From NCBI RefSeq assembly GCF_037893015.1, contig NC_133658.1, positions 882,687,038 through 882,751,037 of the forward strand: a stretch of DNA of 64,000 nucleotides, in the 5' to 3' direction. Below the pieces are notes generated by a model. That model did not search any database and was not told where the DNA came from. It saw only the letters and a program-made list of their open reading frames with translations. Each line of letters opens with the position of its first letter. Positions within the stretch are counted from its first letter, which is position 1. Origin of the DNA: Macrotis lagotis. Lineage: Eukaryota; Chordata; Mammalia; Peramelemorphia; Peramelidae. Below are positions 1 through 11,030 of the stretch, in pieces. The translations under genes and the position numbers were made by a program.

Positions 1-159
1 ACACCATGTCCTTCAGAAAATCTTCCTTTATTCACCAGGCCCATAATGATTATTCTTTGCATTCATATAGTACACATGTTCACTATTATTTTGGATTGCT
101 GTTTCTTATGTCGGTGCCTTATCCCCCTGGATTATCAGACGGGGAGGTGGTATAGGTGG

Positions 160-400
160 GGAAGCTAAATGGCTCACTGGATAGAATAACAGACCTCAGT
201 GGATACAACAGCAAGATCTGAGTTCAAATGTGGCCTCAGACACTCACTAATTGTGTGACTCCTTAACCTCTTTTTGTCATAATCTACTGGAAAAGAAAAT
301 GGTAAACCACTCTGGGATCTTGGCCAAGAAAATTCCACGGACAGCATGGGTATGCCAGAGTCTACAGGGTTAAGAAGACCTGGACATGACTGAACAACAG
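160..400 (+). mobile_element. MAR1-like marsupial CORE-SINE, diverged
   Basis: The order of landmarks matches the MAR1 family. There is a tRNA-like head (GGATAGAAT, then GAGTTCAAAT as B box), a CORE with CAGACACT, and a 3' part with AAATGGTAAACCACTC, GGCCAAGAAAA and GACATGACTGAACAAC. The copy is old, with several substitutions and a small insertion near the 3' end. Family assignment is from recognition of landmarks, not alignment. Confidence 0.6.
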
Positions 401-590
401 GTGGTGTAATGGATACTGTGCTACACCTGGGGCCGTATGAGTTCGAATCCTGTCTCATAAACATAGAAGTTGTGCAACTTGCTAACGGACAACTTCTCTC
501 AGTTACCTCATCTGTAAAATGAAAAAAATTGAACTCATGCTTTCTGAGGACCCTTCCAGCTCAAAATCTGTGATCTTACAAGATCCATAA
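401..590 (+). mobile_element. THER/MIR-like SINE remnant
   Basis: A tRNA-like B box (GAGTTCGAATCC) is followed by a CORE-like middle and by TTACCTCATCTGTAAAATG. The latter is the conserved 3' landmark of MIR/THER SINEs. It sits directly after the preceding MAR1 copy. Confidence 0.45.
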
Positions 591-1270
591 AGTCAAACAA
601 TGTCTTAGCCCCAGTATTTCCCCCACAATGTTCTGTAGAAATTTTTGTCGAATAGAATTGAACCCAAAGGAACAAGAGAAGCATTTCAGGTCCCATATCA
701 TCATAGGAAGGCATTTCTCCATTCTACCTGGACTTGTTGCTGGAGGGTGGGGGTGGGTGGGTTGGGGAGCAGCTCCCAGCTGGTGAGCGGGGATTCTTAT
801 CTCCGCATCAGCTCCATGGCTTTCCAAGCTGAAGTTTCAGATCTCATTTCCGTTTTGGGCTTCCACGGAAGCTGGGCAGAATTGATGGTGGGGGATGGGG
901 AGGAGGGTGACTGGAAGGTCTGGGCAGAAAGTGCATATTTCTGAAGTCTGGACAGAGTCCTTTACTTTTCCCTAGCTATTGACTCATCCTCCCAACTGAG
1001 TTCCATCCTGATGGAAGGGAGTGTCTCATGGAGTCTCCAATAAGAGAGGGTTCCAGAGATAGGGAAAGGGCTGGATCATCAATCTGAAGCATTTCTGTAA
1101 GGAATCATTCTTAGCTTCTTACCTCCACCCCCAGCCCTTGCCTCCTGGTCCAGAACCATGAAAATGAGAAAGGGAAGGGAGGACGAATGAGGATGGGGAA
1201 TGGTTTAAGCTCCAAAACCTTCCTGGTAAGGGGCTGAGAGTCAAATTGGAAGGAAGGGAGAGAAGGAATC
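591..1270. other. Single-copy sequence, nothing recognised
   Basis: No repeat landmarks, splice-bounded open frame or RNA gene could be seen here. A 99-codon frame at 645-944 has no recognisable domain and no splice or codon support. Confidence 0.5.
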
Positions 1271-1317
1271 AATATTCATTCATTCATTCATTCATTCATT
1301 CATTCATTCATTCATTC
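1271..1317. repeat. (ATTC)n microsatellite
   Basis: About eleven uninterrupted TTCA/ATTC units, typical of the tetranucleotide tail found at L2 3' ends. Confidence 0.95.
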
Positions 1318-1366
1318 CCTTTTAAGGAATTCACATTTATACAGTGCCTACTATGGACTGGGTATT

Positions 1367-1513
1367 TTTTTTTAATTTTTATTTCCTTAAGGCAATGGGG
1401 TTAAGTGACTTGCCTAAGGTCACACACCTAGGCAATTATTAAGTGTCTGAGGCTGGATTTGAATTCGGGTCCTCCTGGCCAGTGCTCTATCCACTGAACT
1501 ACCTAGCTGCCCC
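1367..1513 (-). mobile_element. WSINE1/SINE1_MD-like SINE with 13-bp target-site duplication
   Basis: Reverse-oriented short marsupial SINE. Reading the plus strand there is a T-rich tail, AAGGCAATGGGGTTAAGTGA, AATTATTAAGTGTCTGAGG, and the complement of the tRNA head ending CTAGCTGCCCC. The duplication TGGACTGGGTATT lies at 1354-1366 and 1514-1526. The disrupted host is an older repeat (GTGCCTACTATG...GCTAAGCACTTTAC). The insertion is nested and therefore younger than the host. Confidence 0.9.
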
Positions 1514-1555
1514 TGGACTGGGTATTATGCTAAGCACTTTACAAATATCTAATAA

Positions 1556-1790
1556 AGGCATGAAAGATCATAGGATCATAGATGCAGAGTTAGAAGGGAC
1601 CCTAGAGTTTAATCTCCTTATTCTAAAGCTTGGGAAACTGAGGTCTCTGGAAGGGTAATGACTTTTGTATTTAAAGCCTAGATCTAATCTAATTCAACTT
1701 ATATTTGACATATGGTAACACTGAGGTTATCAAAGGGAAGAGACCTGTCCATGGTCACATTAAATAGCTGAGCAAGGATTCCATGCCATT
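1556..1790. repeat. Ancient dispersed SINE-like repeat fragments
   Basis: Contains GATCATAGATGCAGAGTTAG, AAGGGACC and GGGAAACTGAGG, then a second fragment with GGTCACAT and AGCAAGGATTC. The first phrase belongs to the dispersed family whose head is tandemly expanded elsewhere in this window (17.0, 25.2, 28.5, 30.1 kb). Confidence 0.55.
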
Positions 1791-2570
1791 GTCCTCAATT
1801 TCTTCATCTCTGACTCCGACTCAGGGGTTCTTTCCACCTGCTTACAAGTCAAAGTCACCTTCCTCCTCCCATCCATCTTGGGCTGCCAGTAACCCTGGCC
1901 CCTTCTTACTCTTGATGAGGCTCAGCCCGAGCCACCCAGTATGGCCAGAAGCCAACCTCCAGGGCCTTGGCCGCTAGCCTTCCACTCCCTGGTTCACAGC
2001 CAGGTGAACATGTAAGGCCCAGCCTGCTGCTGCTCCATCATTCTGGGGGAGATCCCGAGACCTCAAGCCTCAAGCCTCAAGGGGAGAGCTTGTCCCTTCT
2101 GATGGTCCTTAAGTCCCTAGGTCCCTCCCTGGCTTCTGCCTGTGGTCAGAGAGAGGCAGAGTCGAGTAGTAGCCCCAGGGACTGTGCATTAGGAGGAGGC
2201 CACAGATCAGGGATGTGGGCAGTCTGGATACCATTTCCCCAGAGATCCATCTCTCCCCTGAAGCAGGAGAGATACCCTCCTTCCCCCACCCCCTCTGGGG
2301 CTGGGTTAGGCTGAAAGACTTGGGCTGTGGTAATGGTTCAGAGATGCTAGAAAGTACAGGGGTCTGGCAGGGGGGCTGGGGAGGAGAGGGTCTGCCTGCC
2401 TTAAGTCTCCACTCCTTGAGAATAGTTCTCCTTCACCTCAGGACTCAGTGGCTACTCTCCTAAGGAATCTAGGGTGGGAGGCTGAGAAGCTGGACTGGAT
2501 CCTCTGGCTGGAATAGATCGGAAATGCCTTGGGGAGGGGGGGGTTGCAAGCAAAACTAATTGAGGAGGTG
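1791..2570. other. Single-copy sequence, nothing recognised
   Basis: Moderately GC-rich sequence without repeat landmarks or convincing coding structure. Overlapping frames of 64-115 codons in all phases indicate chance openness. Confidence 0.5.
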
Positions 2571-2574
2571 ACAT

Positions 2575-2791
2575 ATGAGAGGAAGAAGAGGAGAAGAGAA
2601 AGGTGGAAGAGGAAAGAAGGGGGTGAAAGGAGAGAGAAGGAAGGGGGAATAAGGGGAAGAGAAAAGAAAGGGAAGGAAATAGAAAAGGGAAGAGAAGGGA
2701 AGGTGAAAAGAGGAGAAATTCACTTATAGTCAGGGAAGAGGGACAGGCTGGTGGAAGGATCTGTCCCATTCCCTGAAGTAGACTGCCTAGT

Positions 2792-2842
<51 letters not shown>
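2575..2842. repeat. Purine-rich tract followed by (CT)n
   Basis: About 140 bp of GGAAGA/GGGAAG purine tract (2575-2716) is followed after about 75 bp by a near-perfect (CT)n run (2790-2842). The purine strand switches between the two tracts. Confidence 0.85.
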
Positions 2843-2846
<4 letters not shown>

Positions 2847-3029
2847 CCCCTCACCCTCTGTGTATTGTCCTCACTTCATAAATAGATCCTGATCGACCCC
2901 TCTCAGCAGGGCGTTAGAGGTCTATAACTTGCCCTGGCCTCCTCTTCCCCCCACCCCCTTCCCTTCCCTCCCCTCACTCTTTTGTTCTGCTCCAGCAGGG
3001 ATCTCTGAGTCCAATCCTTCCAAGGTTTG

Positions 3030-3925
3030 GTATGAAGCATCAGAAGTCCAAAGAATTTTAAGCTCGAAGGAAGAGTAAAGGGCGTGTTTTTCAAGTCTGT
3101 CATTTTTATGGGTGAGGAAACAGGAACATGGGCATGGTAACAGGAGCATGGGCAGTTCACCTAGTTAGTATGTGGCAAAGCTGAGAGGTAAAGTCAGATC
3201 TATGAATGAACCCATCAACATCTCAGAAAGATAGCAGGTAAAGGTGTTTGCCTCATCATCTCTGAAAATGAAGGCCTGGGAGAGAGATGGTAGAAAAGTT
3301 GATTCATTTCAACAAATGTTGAAGCCTTGTATGGCAGATGCCTAGGAGGGAGCCAGGGGCTGATGGGATTCCTACCCAAAGGAGCCAATGCAGGCATATT
3401 GGGAAATAATAGGGTCCTTTCTTTACATTCATCTGTGAGATGGAATCAAGTCCTAGGGTTAGGCTGTAGTCGTCAGCAAGCATTTATTAAGCAACAACTG
3501 TATGCCTGGCTGTGGGCCTATCCCTACTTCATGCTATTAAGAAAGACAAAGGACAGTCTCTTCCCTCAAGAGGCTCACCAACTAGGGAAGACAATGTGCA
3601 AACAAGCCCTGCACAGGGTCAATTGGAGAGAGAATCTCAGAGCCAAAGCACTATTTCAGTATAATTGGTTCCCTTTGTGATAGTCTGTATTTAAAAAAAA
3701 CGACAACAAGATGATTTGGGAAAGGGGTCCACGGGTTTTGTCAGTTTACCCAAGGGACCAAGGCAGAAAAACAGTGAAGAATCTCTGCCTTAACGGATGT
3801 GATTGCCTTCATTTTAGAGATGAGGAAACTGAGTCTCAGACAAGATAAGGGACTTGCTAGTAAGTAGGAGAGGCAAGTTTGAATCCAGGTCTCTCCTGAC
3901 TGGGGTCTAGCTCTCTTACCACCAA
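3030..3925. repeat. Cluster of three ancient SINE or repeat remnants
   Basis: Three diverged pieces are visible. The first (3030-3210) has GGTGAGGAAACAGG and TTAGTATGTGGCAAAGCTGA. The second (3470-3660) has AGCATTTATTAAG and CAGTCTCTTCCCTCAAGAGG. The third (3800-3925) is a reverse MIR-like fragment with GATGAGGAAACTGAG and GAATCCAGGTCT. The sequence between them is single-copy. Confidence 0.5.
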
Positions 3926-4118
3926 CCCCAAGCTATCTTTCAAGGAAGAAAAGTCTGGCACTGGGAAGGATTGTCAATGCCAGGGATCTGGCGTGAAAGA
4001 TGGCAGCTACATCAGCAACGAGCTGGCTCCCCTCATCCTGGGCCAACACCCAACTCTAGTAGCTGGGAGAAACTTTCAGGGAAAGAGAAGATGCCTCAGC
4101 CCCAGTTGGGGAGATGAA

Positions 4119-4119
<1 letters not shown>

Positions 4120-4207
<88 letters not shown>

Positions 4208-4506
4208 ACACATACTCATAAACATATTTACACATATATTCACCTACACATTTACATACACATTCACATATACTCACATATTCATTCACACACATTCACA
4301 CATACTCACCCACATACTCACACCACACATATACTCATATACATTTACACACTCACATATATATATATACTCACTGATTCATATACATTCACTCTCATAC
4401 ACATATACATAATCACACCCACTTGCTCATACACTCACATATGCTCACACATACATATAATCACATACATTTGAACATACACATTTACACACACACACAC
4501 ACACAC
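4120..4506. repeat. Compound (TC)n(AC)n with degenerate CACA/TATA extension
   Basis: Nearly pure (TC)n (4120-4170) passes into (CA)n (4171-4205). About 280 bp of degenerate CACATA/CATTCA units follow, then a second pure (CA)n at 4483-4510. This looks like an old, decayed array with younger pure segments at both ends. Confidence 0.9.
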
Positions 4507-4559
4507 ACAACCTCCCTAGAGTCCCAGGGCCATCCTTTTTTCCTCCCCCCACTCCCCAT

Positions 4560-5010
4560 CTCTTTCATCATGGCTCTGATATGAGCAGCCACCAAAATCA
4601 TGTTAATCGCTTTGCCAACTTTAAAGGACAATATGAATGTCGGTTGGGACTGTTATTATTATCATCTCCCCAGGGGCTCCGGAGCAGCGGCAGCCAGGGA
4701 GCTAAGGGCACAAGCCTGGGCTTGGGGAGCCTCTGGTTCATTCTACTTACTTCTCCCTGTTTCTCCTCCCTTCCCACCCAGCCCCCCTCCCCATTCTCCC
4801 AAGGAACGTCCTTCACTCGGCCCAAAGGGTTTGTGTCAGCCCACTGAGAGCGGGCTCGGTGCCACTTTATACTTCGGAGAATCATTAGCAGAAATCATTA
4901 GCTATAATACAGCCTCCCCCATAAATCTCCCCTGCACCTGGATCGTTTGTCCATGCCTAATTTCCATCTCCCTAACTTTATGATTTGTCCCTCGTTTGAT
5001 GAGAGTTTCT
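4560..5010. promoter_or_regulatory. Candidate conserved non-coding element
   Basis: Repeat-free block with homeobox-type and other AT-rich motifs (GTTAATCGCTTT, ATCATTAGCAGAAATCATTAG, CCATTAATTG). These are interleaved with ordinary-complexity sequence and no sustained coding frame. The texture resembles developmental enhancers. This is inference only; cross-species alignment was not possible. Confidence 0.35.
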
Positions 5011-5461
5011 CCCATTAATTGTGGAGTAAGTGCTTCCAGAGAAAAGCCCCCCGGGCTGACCCCATCTTTCTGAGATGGGGTTTGGACTCCTCTCCCTGAA
5101 GGATGGAGGCCCCCCTCCTCTCCCAATGCCCTCCCCTCCCTTCGAAGGGCAGCACTTCCCATCTTAATGGCACCAGGACCTTCTATGAGTTCTTGTGCCA
5201 GTATGGGAACTGAGGCTGAGCAGAGGCTGGGGGAAACAACATAGGTGAGGAAGGAGCAGGCAGACTCAGATTCTGTTGGGGTTCTGTTGCAAAATTGCTG
5301 CATGAACTAAGGAAAGTCACCACCCCACTGGATCTTAGTTTTCTCATTATCAATTCAGTCATAGAGCTGATAGTGACCTCAGAGGCTACCTCTTTAACTA
5401 CAAAGGCAGGATTTGAACTCAATTCTCCCGACTCCATGTCCAATATTCTATCTATTGGACA

Positions 5462-5697
5462 GCTCAGGGGTGCAGCGAATAATAGAGTTCTAGGCCTGGA
5501 GTCAGGAAGACCTGAATTCAAATTTGACTTCAGCACATACTGGGTCTTTATCCTGGCAAGTCACTGCACCCTTTTTGCCTCAGGTTCCTCATTTGTCAAA
5601 TAAGCTGGACGAGGAAATGACAAATCACTCCAGGATCTTTGCCAAGAAAACCCCCCCCAAAGGGGTCACAAAGTTGGAGAGGACTAAACGACCACCT
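5462..5697 (+). mobile_element. MAR1-like SINE
   Basis: Complete landmark order: GTTCTAGGCCTGGAGTCAGG, GAATTCAAATTTGACTTCAG, GGCAAGTCACTGCACC, CTCATTTGTCAAAT, AGCTGGACGAGGAAATGACA, GCCAAGAAAACCCC and GGTCACAAAGTTGG. The upstream 5300-5460 part is a separate older SINE-like fragment. Confidence 0.75.
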
Positions 5698-6460
5698 TCT
5701 TTGTACAGTTCACATGATAGGGAATTATAAAGTACTAAATCTTGTAAGGACCTTAGTGATGAAATTACTTGCCTTATTTGGGCCTCATAAAATAAAGAGG
5801 TCAAATTAGGTAATCTCCAAGGAGCTTTCTGCTGTTAAAATGTATGACCCTGAGATTGGGGACCCATTCTACAGATGAGGAAAATGGAAGTCAAAAGAGG
5901 GATCAAAAAATTCCAACTTTGTAAGAGGTCTAGGGGTCTTTGAGTCCAATCCCCCTAGAGAGAGACTACATAACATGGGTTACCCAAGACTGGCAGAGAT
6001 GAGGAAACTAAGGCTCAAGGAGATACCATAAAAAAGGTTGCTCATAAGCCCCAGGGCAGGGGCCTTTTATGACGTAGGAAAGGGATTAAATCTGAATCTT
6101 CATTGCTCAACAGAAAAGAGTTAGAACTGACCCCAAACATGGGGCTGGGGATGAAGTATCAGACTGGGCTGAAAGCTGCTGAGGCCATCCTGGGAGTGTG
6201 ACCATCCCGGGAGAAGGAAGGAGGGACAATGGAAGGGGGGGGGGGGACAAGAGCCAATGACACCTGGGGCTGGATGGGGACTTTGGATTCCAATAAGATA
6301 GAAGATTGGGAAACCCAACTAAGTCCTCCCCTGAGGCCCTGCTCTGCAAGGATTTCTGATAAGTTTGTGATGTGAAATAATAGGTTCTGGAACACAATGT
6401 TCAGTCCTTCACCCAAATGGGGCTGTCCCTAGAAGATATCAGGTGATTTTCAAAGCTTGC
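5698..6460. other. Old repeat fragments then single-copy sequence
   Basis: Bases 5700-6060 carry repeated phrases of the ancient SINE-like family (ATTCTACAGATGAGGAAAATG, GAGATGAGGAAACTAAGG). Bases 6061-6460 show no recognisable element beyond a short G run at 6236-6246. Confidence 0.4.
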
Positions 6461-6461
6461 C

Positions 6462-6512
6462 ATCCTTCTCCTCCTCCTCCTCCTCCTCCTCCTCCTCCTC
6501 TTTCTCCTCTCA
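6462..6512. repeat. (CTC)n microsatellite
   Basis: Eleven or so CTC/TCC units followed by TTTCTCCTCT. Confidence 0.95.
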
Positions 6513-6749
6513 CTTCCCCACCTCTCTACCCCCTGCTCTTCAGTTCTGGCTATTCCCGACCCTAAAAGAAAAGCCAGGCCCTTGGATGAAGGCACTAGGC
6601 TAAAACATGAGAAGTCCTCCTAACCCAGGAGGAACCCTTCATGGAGAGAGAACCATGGGGCATGACTGGGGTTGAGGCAGATCAGGGGGAGTAAATGTCC
6701 TGAATATCTTCTTCAGGTTTGGCCTCTAATAAAAGAGATAGAATTGGGG

Positions 6750-7010
6750 ACTTCAGATGTTAGTAATAATAATGATAAGAAGAAGAAGGAGGAGGAGGAG
6801 GAGGAAGAGGAGAAGGAGGAGAAGGAGAAGATGATCATGATTTATATAGTATTTGGAAGTTTGCAAGGTGTTTTCAAATATTATTTCACTTTATCCTCAC
6901 AACAGCCCTAGGAGACTCTATTATTTTTCCCGACTTTACAAACTGAGGCAGACAGGAGCTAAATGAGGGTTCAGAATCACATAGCTAGGAAGTATCTGAG
7001 GCAGGTCTTC
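6750..7010 (+). repeat. MIR/CORE-type 3' fragment carrying a (GAA/GAG)n expansion
   Basis: The expanded run of GAA, GGA and GAG triplets (6778-6830) is preceded by GTTAGTAATAATAATGATAA and followed by ATGATTTATATAGTATTT, GAAGTTTGCAAGG and TATTTCACTTTATCCTCACA. That flank is the standard 3' half of a MIR3-like CORE-SINE. The triplet expansion therefore arose in the internal ATA/ATG-rich part of the element. Confidence 0.65.
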
Positions 7011-7200
7011 CTGATGCAATCCATTAAGCCTTCTCAAAGTTTAGAGATCACCTAGTCCAAACTCAGACTTGACCATGGTCACCCAGAGACTAAAGGGTAG
7101 AAGCAGAATCTGAATCCAGGTCTTCTGATTCTAAATCTGGTAGTCAAAACTTCTATGCTTCCCAAATACTTTCCACATGCTCTACTACTGTCTCCTGAAA
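7011..7200. repeat. Ancient SINE-like fragment
   Basis: TTTAGAGATCACCTAGTCCA, GGTCACCCAGAGACTAAAGG and GAATCCAGGTCTTCTGATTC are landmarks of the old dispersed SINE-like family seen many times in the window. Confidence 0.5.
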
Positions 7201-7204
7201 AGAC

Positions 7205-7358
7205 TCATATCTTCTGTTTGTTTTTTTTTTTGAAGGAAATCAAGATTAAGTGACTTATTTAGAGTCATGCAGTTTACAAGTATCTGAGACTGGATTTGAA
7301 CTCAGGTCCTCCTGACTTCACAGTCAGGGCTCTATTCATTGTGTGCCACCTAACTATT
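7205..7358 (-). mobile_element. WSINE1/SINE1_MD-like SINE, diverged
   Basis: On the plus strand: T-rich tail, TTAAGTGACTTATTTAGAGT, AAGTATCTGAGACTGG, ATTTGAACTCAGGTCCTCC, CACCTAACT. It is more diverged than the copies at 12.0, 20.1 and 34.2 kb. No clear target-site duplication was found. Confidence 0.75.
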
Positions 7359-7499
7359 CTAATAATTATTTTATATATAGGAAAATTGAGGTCCAGAGAT
7401 GAGAGGTGACTTCTTTAAGGTCATAAGAATGTAATTGGCAGAACTGGAACTACAACTCAAGTCTCCATCAGACCAAGGCTATTTCCGTCAGAGTAGGCT

Positions 7500-7875
7500 A
7501 ACACCTCATCCTCTCCACCCCACCCCACCCTTCACCTAGGTAGTATACCCCCGGGAGATCAGGAGTTCGGTCCTTGACGCCTTGACAAGGGTAATTCCCA
7601 GGAACCAAAACCAAAAAGTTGGGATTCCAGATTCAAGAAAATACTCCCACGTCAGTGACTCACTCCAAGACGAGAGCCAGGATCTGCCCTGGTATAATCT
7701 CACCTTTTCAAGCTGGTAGGTTCCTCCTACTCAAGACCAAAGAGCTCCTGATTTAGGGTCATATTCTGGGAGGAGGATGGAACTGACCATCTCTAGTGGG
7801 CACTGGTGCCTGAAAAGGGGTTGGGGGGACATGAGGAAACTGGTTCCCTAGGACTTTGCTTGTTTGTGTCTTCTT
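7500..7875. other. Single-copy sequence, nothing recognised
   Basis: No repeat or gene structure seen. Confidence 0.45.
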
Positions 7876-7879
7876 TTGA

Positions 7880-8342
7880 AAACAAATTAATGTTTTTAAT
7901 GGTATTTTATTTTTTCCAATTATATATAAAGAAAAATTTTAACATTCATTTTTACAAAATTTTGAGTTCCTAGTTTTTCTCCCTTCCTCCCTCCCTTCTG
8001 TCCTCCCCCTCCCTGTTCCCTAAGATGTTAAGTAATTTGGTTTTATATAGGCAATCATGTAAAACATATTTCCATGTTAGTCCTGTTGGAAGAGAAGAAA
8101 TAGACCAAAAGGAAAAAAAAAAACACTAAAAAAATAATTAATGGGAGAGTCTATCTGGAGCTGGATAGCATTTCCCATCACGAGTCTTTTGGAATTGTCT
8201 CTGATCATTGTATTGCTGAGAGGAGCTTAGTCATTCACAGTTGATCATTACACAATATTGATGTGACTTGTCTACAAAGTTCTCCCGGTTCTACTCATTT
8301 TATTTTGCATTAGTTTCATGGCTTTTCCAGGCCTATTTGAAA
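7880..8342 (-). mobile_element. L1 3' end (3' UTR to last part of ORF2), inverted
   Basis: Plus-strand landmarks are the complement of the marsupial L1 3' end: TTCCAATTATATATAAAG, TTTTAACATTCATTTTTACA, CATATTTCCATGTTAGTCC, GCATTTCCCATCACGAGTC, GATCATTGTATTGCTGAGAG. The fragment is 5'-truncated, as is usual for L1. It matches in reverse the plus-strand copy at 40.4-41.4 kb. Confidence 0.8.
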
Positions 8343-8344
8343 AG

Positions 8345-8520
8345 AGAAATGGTGTAGTGCTGGCCTTGAAGCCAAGAGATCCTAAGTTCACATGATGCTT
8401 TCGGGACTTCCCCGATATGAGATACTTCCTAGGCAAATTGCTTTACCTCCCTTGGCCTTGGTTTCCTTATTGGTAAAATCAATGACTGATCAGGTTCTAG
8501 AACTCTGGGCTTCTGATTGA
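8345..8520 (+). mobile_element. THER/MIR-like SINE remnant
   Basis: GAAATGGTGTAGTGCTGGCC, CCTAAGTTCA, TTGGTTTCCTTATTGGTAAA and GGTTCTAGAACTCTG form the head, B box and CTCATCTGTAAAAT-equivalent landmarks. Confidence 0.5.
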
Positions 8521-9150
8521 GAACTACAAGATGACCCTGAACCAGATGAGTCAATGTCCTGGCTTGAAGGAAGACAGAGAAACCTCAACCTAGGGACCAG
8601 AGATCTGAGGATTTGGGGAGCTTAGAGATCACAGTCTTCCAGACACTCATTTAAAGAGGAGGAAACAGTGGTTCAGAGTGTGAGAAAGGCAGGCCTGGTT
8701 TCCCTGTCCCCCCCACCCCATTCCAGAGCTGCCTGGCTCTGTTCTGTCCAAGCCCTTGCAAGCCGAGGGTCAGAAAGATTCTGTCTGAGCCATTAGCTCT
8801 GAGTCGAGTGGGGTGGAGGGGGCCAGAGGGAGTTACGGGCCAGAAAGCAGCTTGAGGATTTTACTGGTCACATTATTTTTTATGGGCATCCTAAAAAGAA
8901 TGTCAGACTCTAGAAGGTTTTTTCCCCTACTCTATTCACTATCAGCTCTGCTGCAAAATTTTTATCACAGTCCCAGCCCCCAAAGGGCTGAGGCAGCCCC
9001 AGTGACACCAGTGGCTCCTGAACTTCTCCAGTGTCTGGAGACTTGGGCATGGGAAAGGATCAGGCTGGGTGCTTCTAGAACACAAAGACAGGACAGCTTG
9101 CCTCAGCAGACTGGGCCAGGTTCTCTGAAGGGAATAAATCTGTGTCCTCG
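8521..9150. other. Single-copy sequence, nothing recognised
   Basis: A 149-codon frame (8813-9262) runs into SINE-derived sequence at its 3' end. It has no domain I recognise and is not called as a gene. Confidence 0.45.
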
Positions 9151-9310
9151 TAGAAACAGAGGACAATTTTGTCTCCTCTTAGAGTTAGGGACCTGGTTTC
9201 TAATCCCAGCTCTAATTTTCCTTGAGCAATTTCCTTCTGGGGGCTTGTCTCCCCACCTATAAAATCGGTGTTGAACAAGAAGACCTCTTTAGTTTCTGAC
9301 CCTATGACTT

Positions 9311-9446
9311 TTTTTTTACTTTTTTGCAAGGCAATGGGGTTAAGTGGCTTGCCCAAGGCCACATAGCTAGGTAATTAGTAAGTGTCTGAGGTCGGATTTG
9401 AACTCAGGGACTGCCCATGCTCTATCCACTGCACCACCTAGCCCCC
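9311..9446 (-). mobile_element. WSINE1/SINE1_MD-like SINE with 15-bp target-site duplication
   Basis: The duplication CTGACCCTATGACTT is perfect at 9296-9310 and 9447-9461. Internal landmarks are GCAAGGCAATGGGGTTAAGT, GGCTTGCCCAAGGCCACA, AATTAGTAAGTGTCTGAGG and CACCTAGCC. It is inserted into an older MIR/THER-type SINE (about 9150-9480) whose halves rejoin across the duplication. Confidence 0.95.
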
Positions 9447-9539
9447 CTGACCCTATGACTTCTTGAGAGGAGTAACTATAATTCAGAATCCCTGCATCTC
9501 TGAAGTAGACAGAGCCCCCGAGTTTACCTAGTCTAACAC

Positions 9540-9840
9540 TTATCTACATGAGAGTCCTCTTCCATGATATTTTTGACAAATGGTGATCAGGTCTCCTGAA
9601 AAAGCCCTCCTCTCTTTTGGAGATTTCTCATGGTTAGAAGTTTTTCCCCCTCTATGGAACTGAAATAAGCCTTTCTGTCATTTCCAACCCTAGAGGCTGG
9701 TTCTTTCCTCTGAGACCAAGCAGAATCAAACCAAACCTTTTCCACGTGAAAATTCTTCAGTTTTTGAATGTTTTCCCTCAATCTCCAGTCTTTCTCCTCC
9801 CAGTTCCAGACTCTTTGGCCCAGACTCAAGAGTCTTCCCC
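9540..9840 (+). repeat. Unclassified ancient interspersed repeat, family with 43.4, 61.4 and 63.1 kb
   Basis: A phrase order of GATTTCTCATGGTTAGAAGT, GAACTGAAATAAGCCTTTCT, CTAGAGGCTGGTTCTTTCCTC, GCAGAATCAAACCAAACC is shared in diverged form with three other places in the window. I recognise it as an old mammalian interspersed repeat but cannot name the class. Confidence 0.5.
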
Positions 9841-9879
9841 ATCCAGACTACCTTTCCCATGGACAGCTTGCCAATGAAT

Positions 9880-11030
9880 GAAGCATCAGTGATTAGGGCA
9901 GTCAGTGTCTGACATAAAGTAGGTGCTTAAGAAATATTTGCTGACTTGATTTGATAGCTAGAACCAAACTCATGGTTCCAACAGGGGTCTATCTTACAAG
10001 ACTCTTCAGATTTAGGAAGGGGCCTGCCTGCGTAACACTGAGACTTCAATGGACCCTAGGACCATGGTGATAAGATGATCATCATATCATGGCAGACAGG
10101 ATAGTCTAAAGAAGAGTGATGTGAGCCCATGATGGAAAGGGAAGCCTCCCAGCTACAAGGCAGACTCTGGGACCTGCTGTCAAGGGAGGGGGTAGTATCT
10201 GGAGCTTGGGGAATGTTTAAGTACAACTCGAAATCTTTCAGAAACAATCATGGACCATGTGACCTGAGACTAGGAAAATCAAGAGGTGAGCCTATTGAGA
10301 ATCAGGTTTGGAGCCAAATTAGAAATATGACCTCTGTCTCCTCTCCTTTTTCCTTTCTTCCTTCCCTAGTCTGAGCTCCAGGGGTCATTACCTTTGAGGG
10401 GGGAGTCAGAAGGGCAGGGTAGGCTTAGATTTTATATGGCCACAGGTATTTTCTTAGGGTTCCAGGAAACCCAGGGAGGAGGGAACAGGTCACCGGATGA
10501 GGTCAATGCAAATTTTGCTGAGAGACAAAGGAATTTAGTAGCCCGTAATGGTTTGGATGGAGACAAAAGTCTGTCATACTGAAGTAGAAAAGTCTTTTTC
10601 TAATACAATTGAACAGAAGAGGTTGGACTTCCCTAAGACACTTGATTGTGTTCAATTTGACTCAGTTCAACCAGAGCGATTATTAAATACTTACTGTATA
10701 CTAGACTAGACAGATGTCACCGAGCACAGAAAGAACTTGCCCAGGTCATGCCTCTGACCCAGACTGGCTGGGGAACCTGGATGACTATCTCCAGACAAAT
10801 ACCTAAGATGATAAATTGCAGCAGACATGCTCATCTGGGTTGGTGGAAGGAGTTTCCTTAAAAGAATCCCTATACAAATGAAATCACAGGTCCAGTCCTC
10901 TCTTTTCCTCCTCTCCCCTTCACAAAGAGTTAGACACTGGAATACAAGGATAAATAAACCAACCCTTTCCCTCAAGGAGATTAGTTTTTTGGGAGGGAAA
11001 TACATCATATACATAGAGACATAGGGGAAA
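9880..11030. other. Short old repeat tails within mostly single-copy sequence
   Basis: Bases 9890-9960 (ACATAAAGTAGGTGCTTAAG, GAAATATTTGCTGACTTGA) are an L2-type tail. Bases 10920-11010 resemble the CCCTGCCCTCAAGGAGCT repeat family. The rest shows nothing recognisable. Confidence 0.4.

Noticed and set aside
8813..9262. 149-codon plus frame
   Set aside because: The 3' part is a SINE remnant and the rest has no domain, no conserved-looking start and no splice sites.
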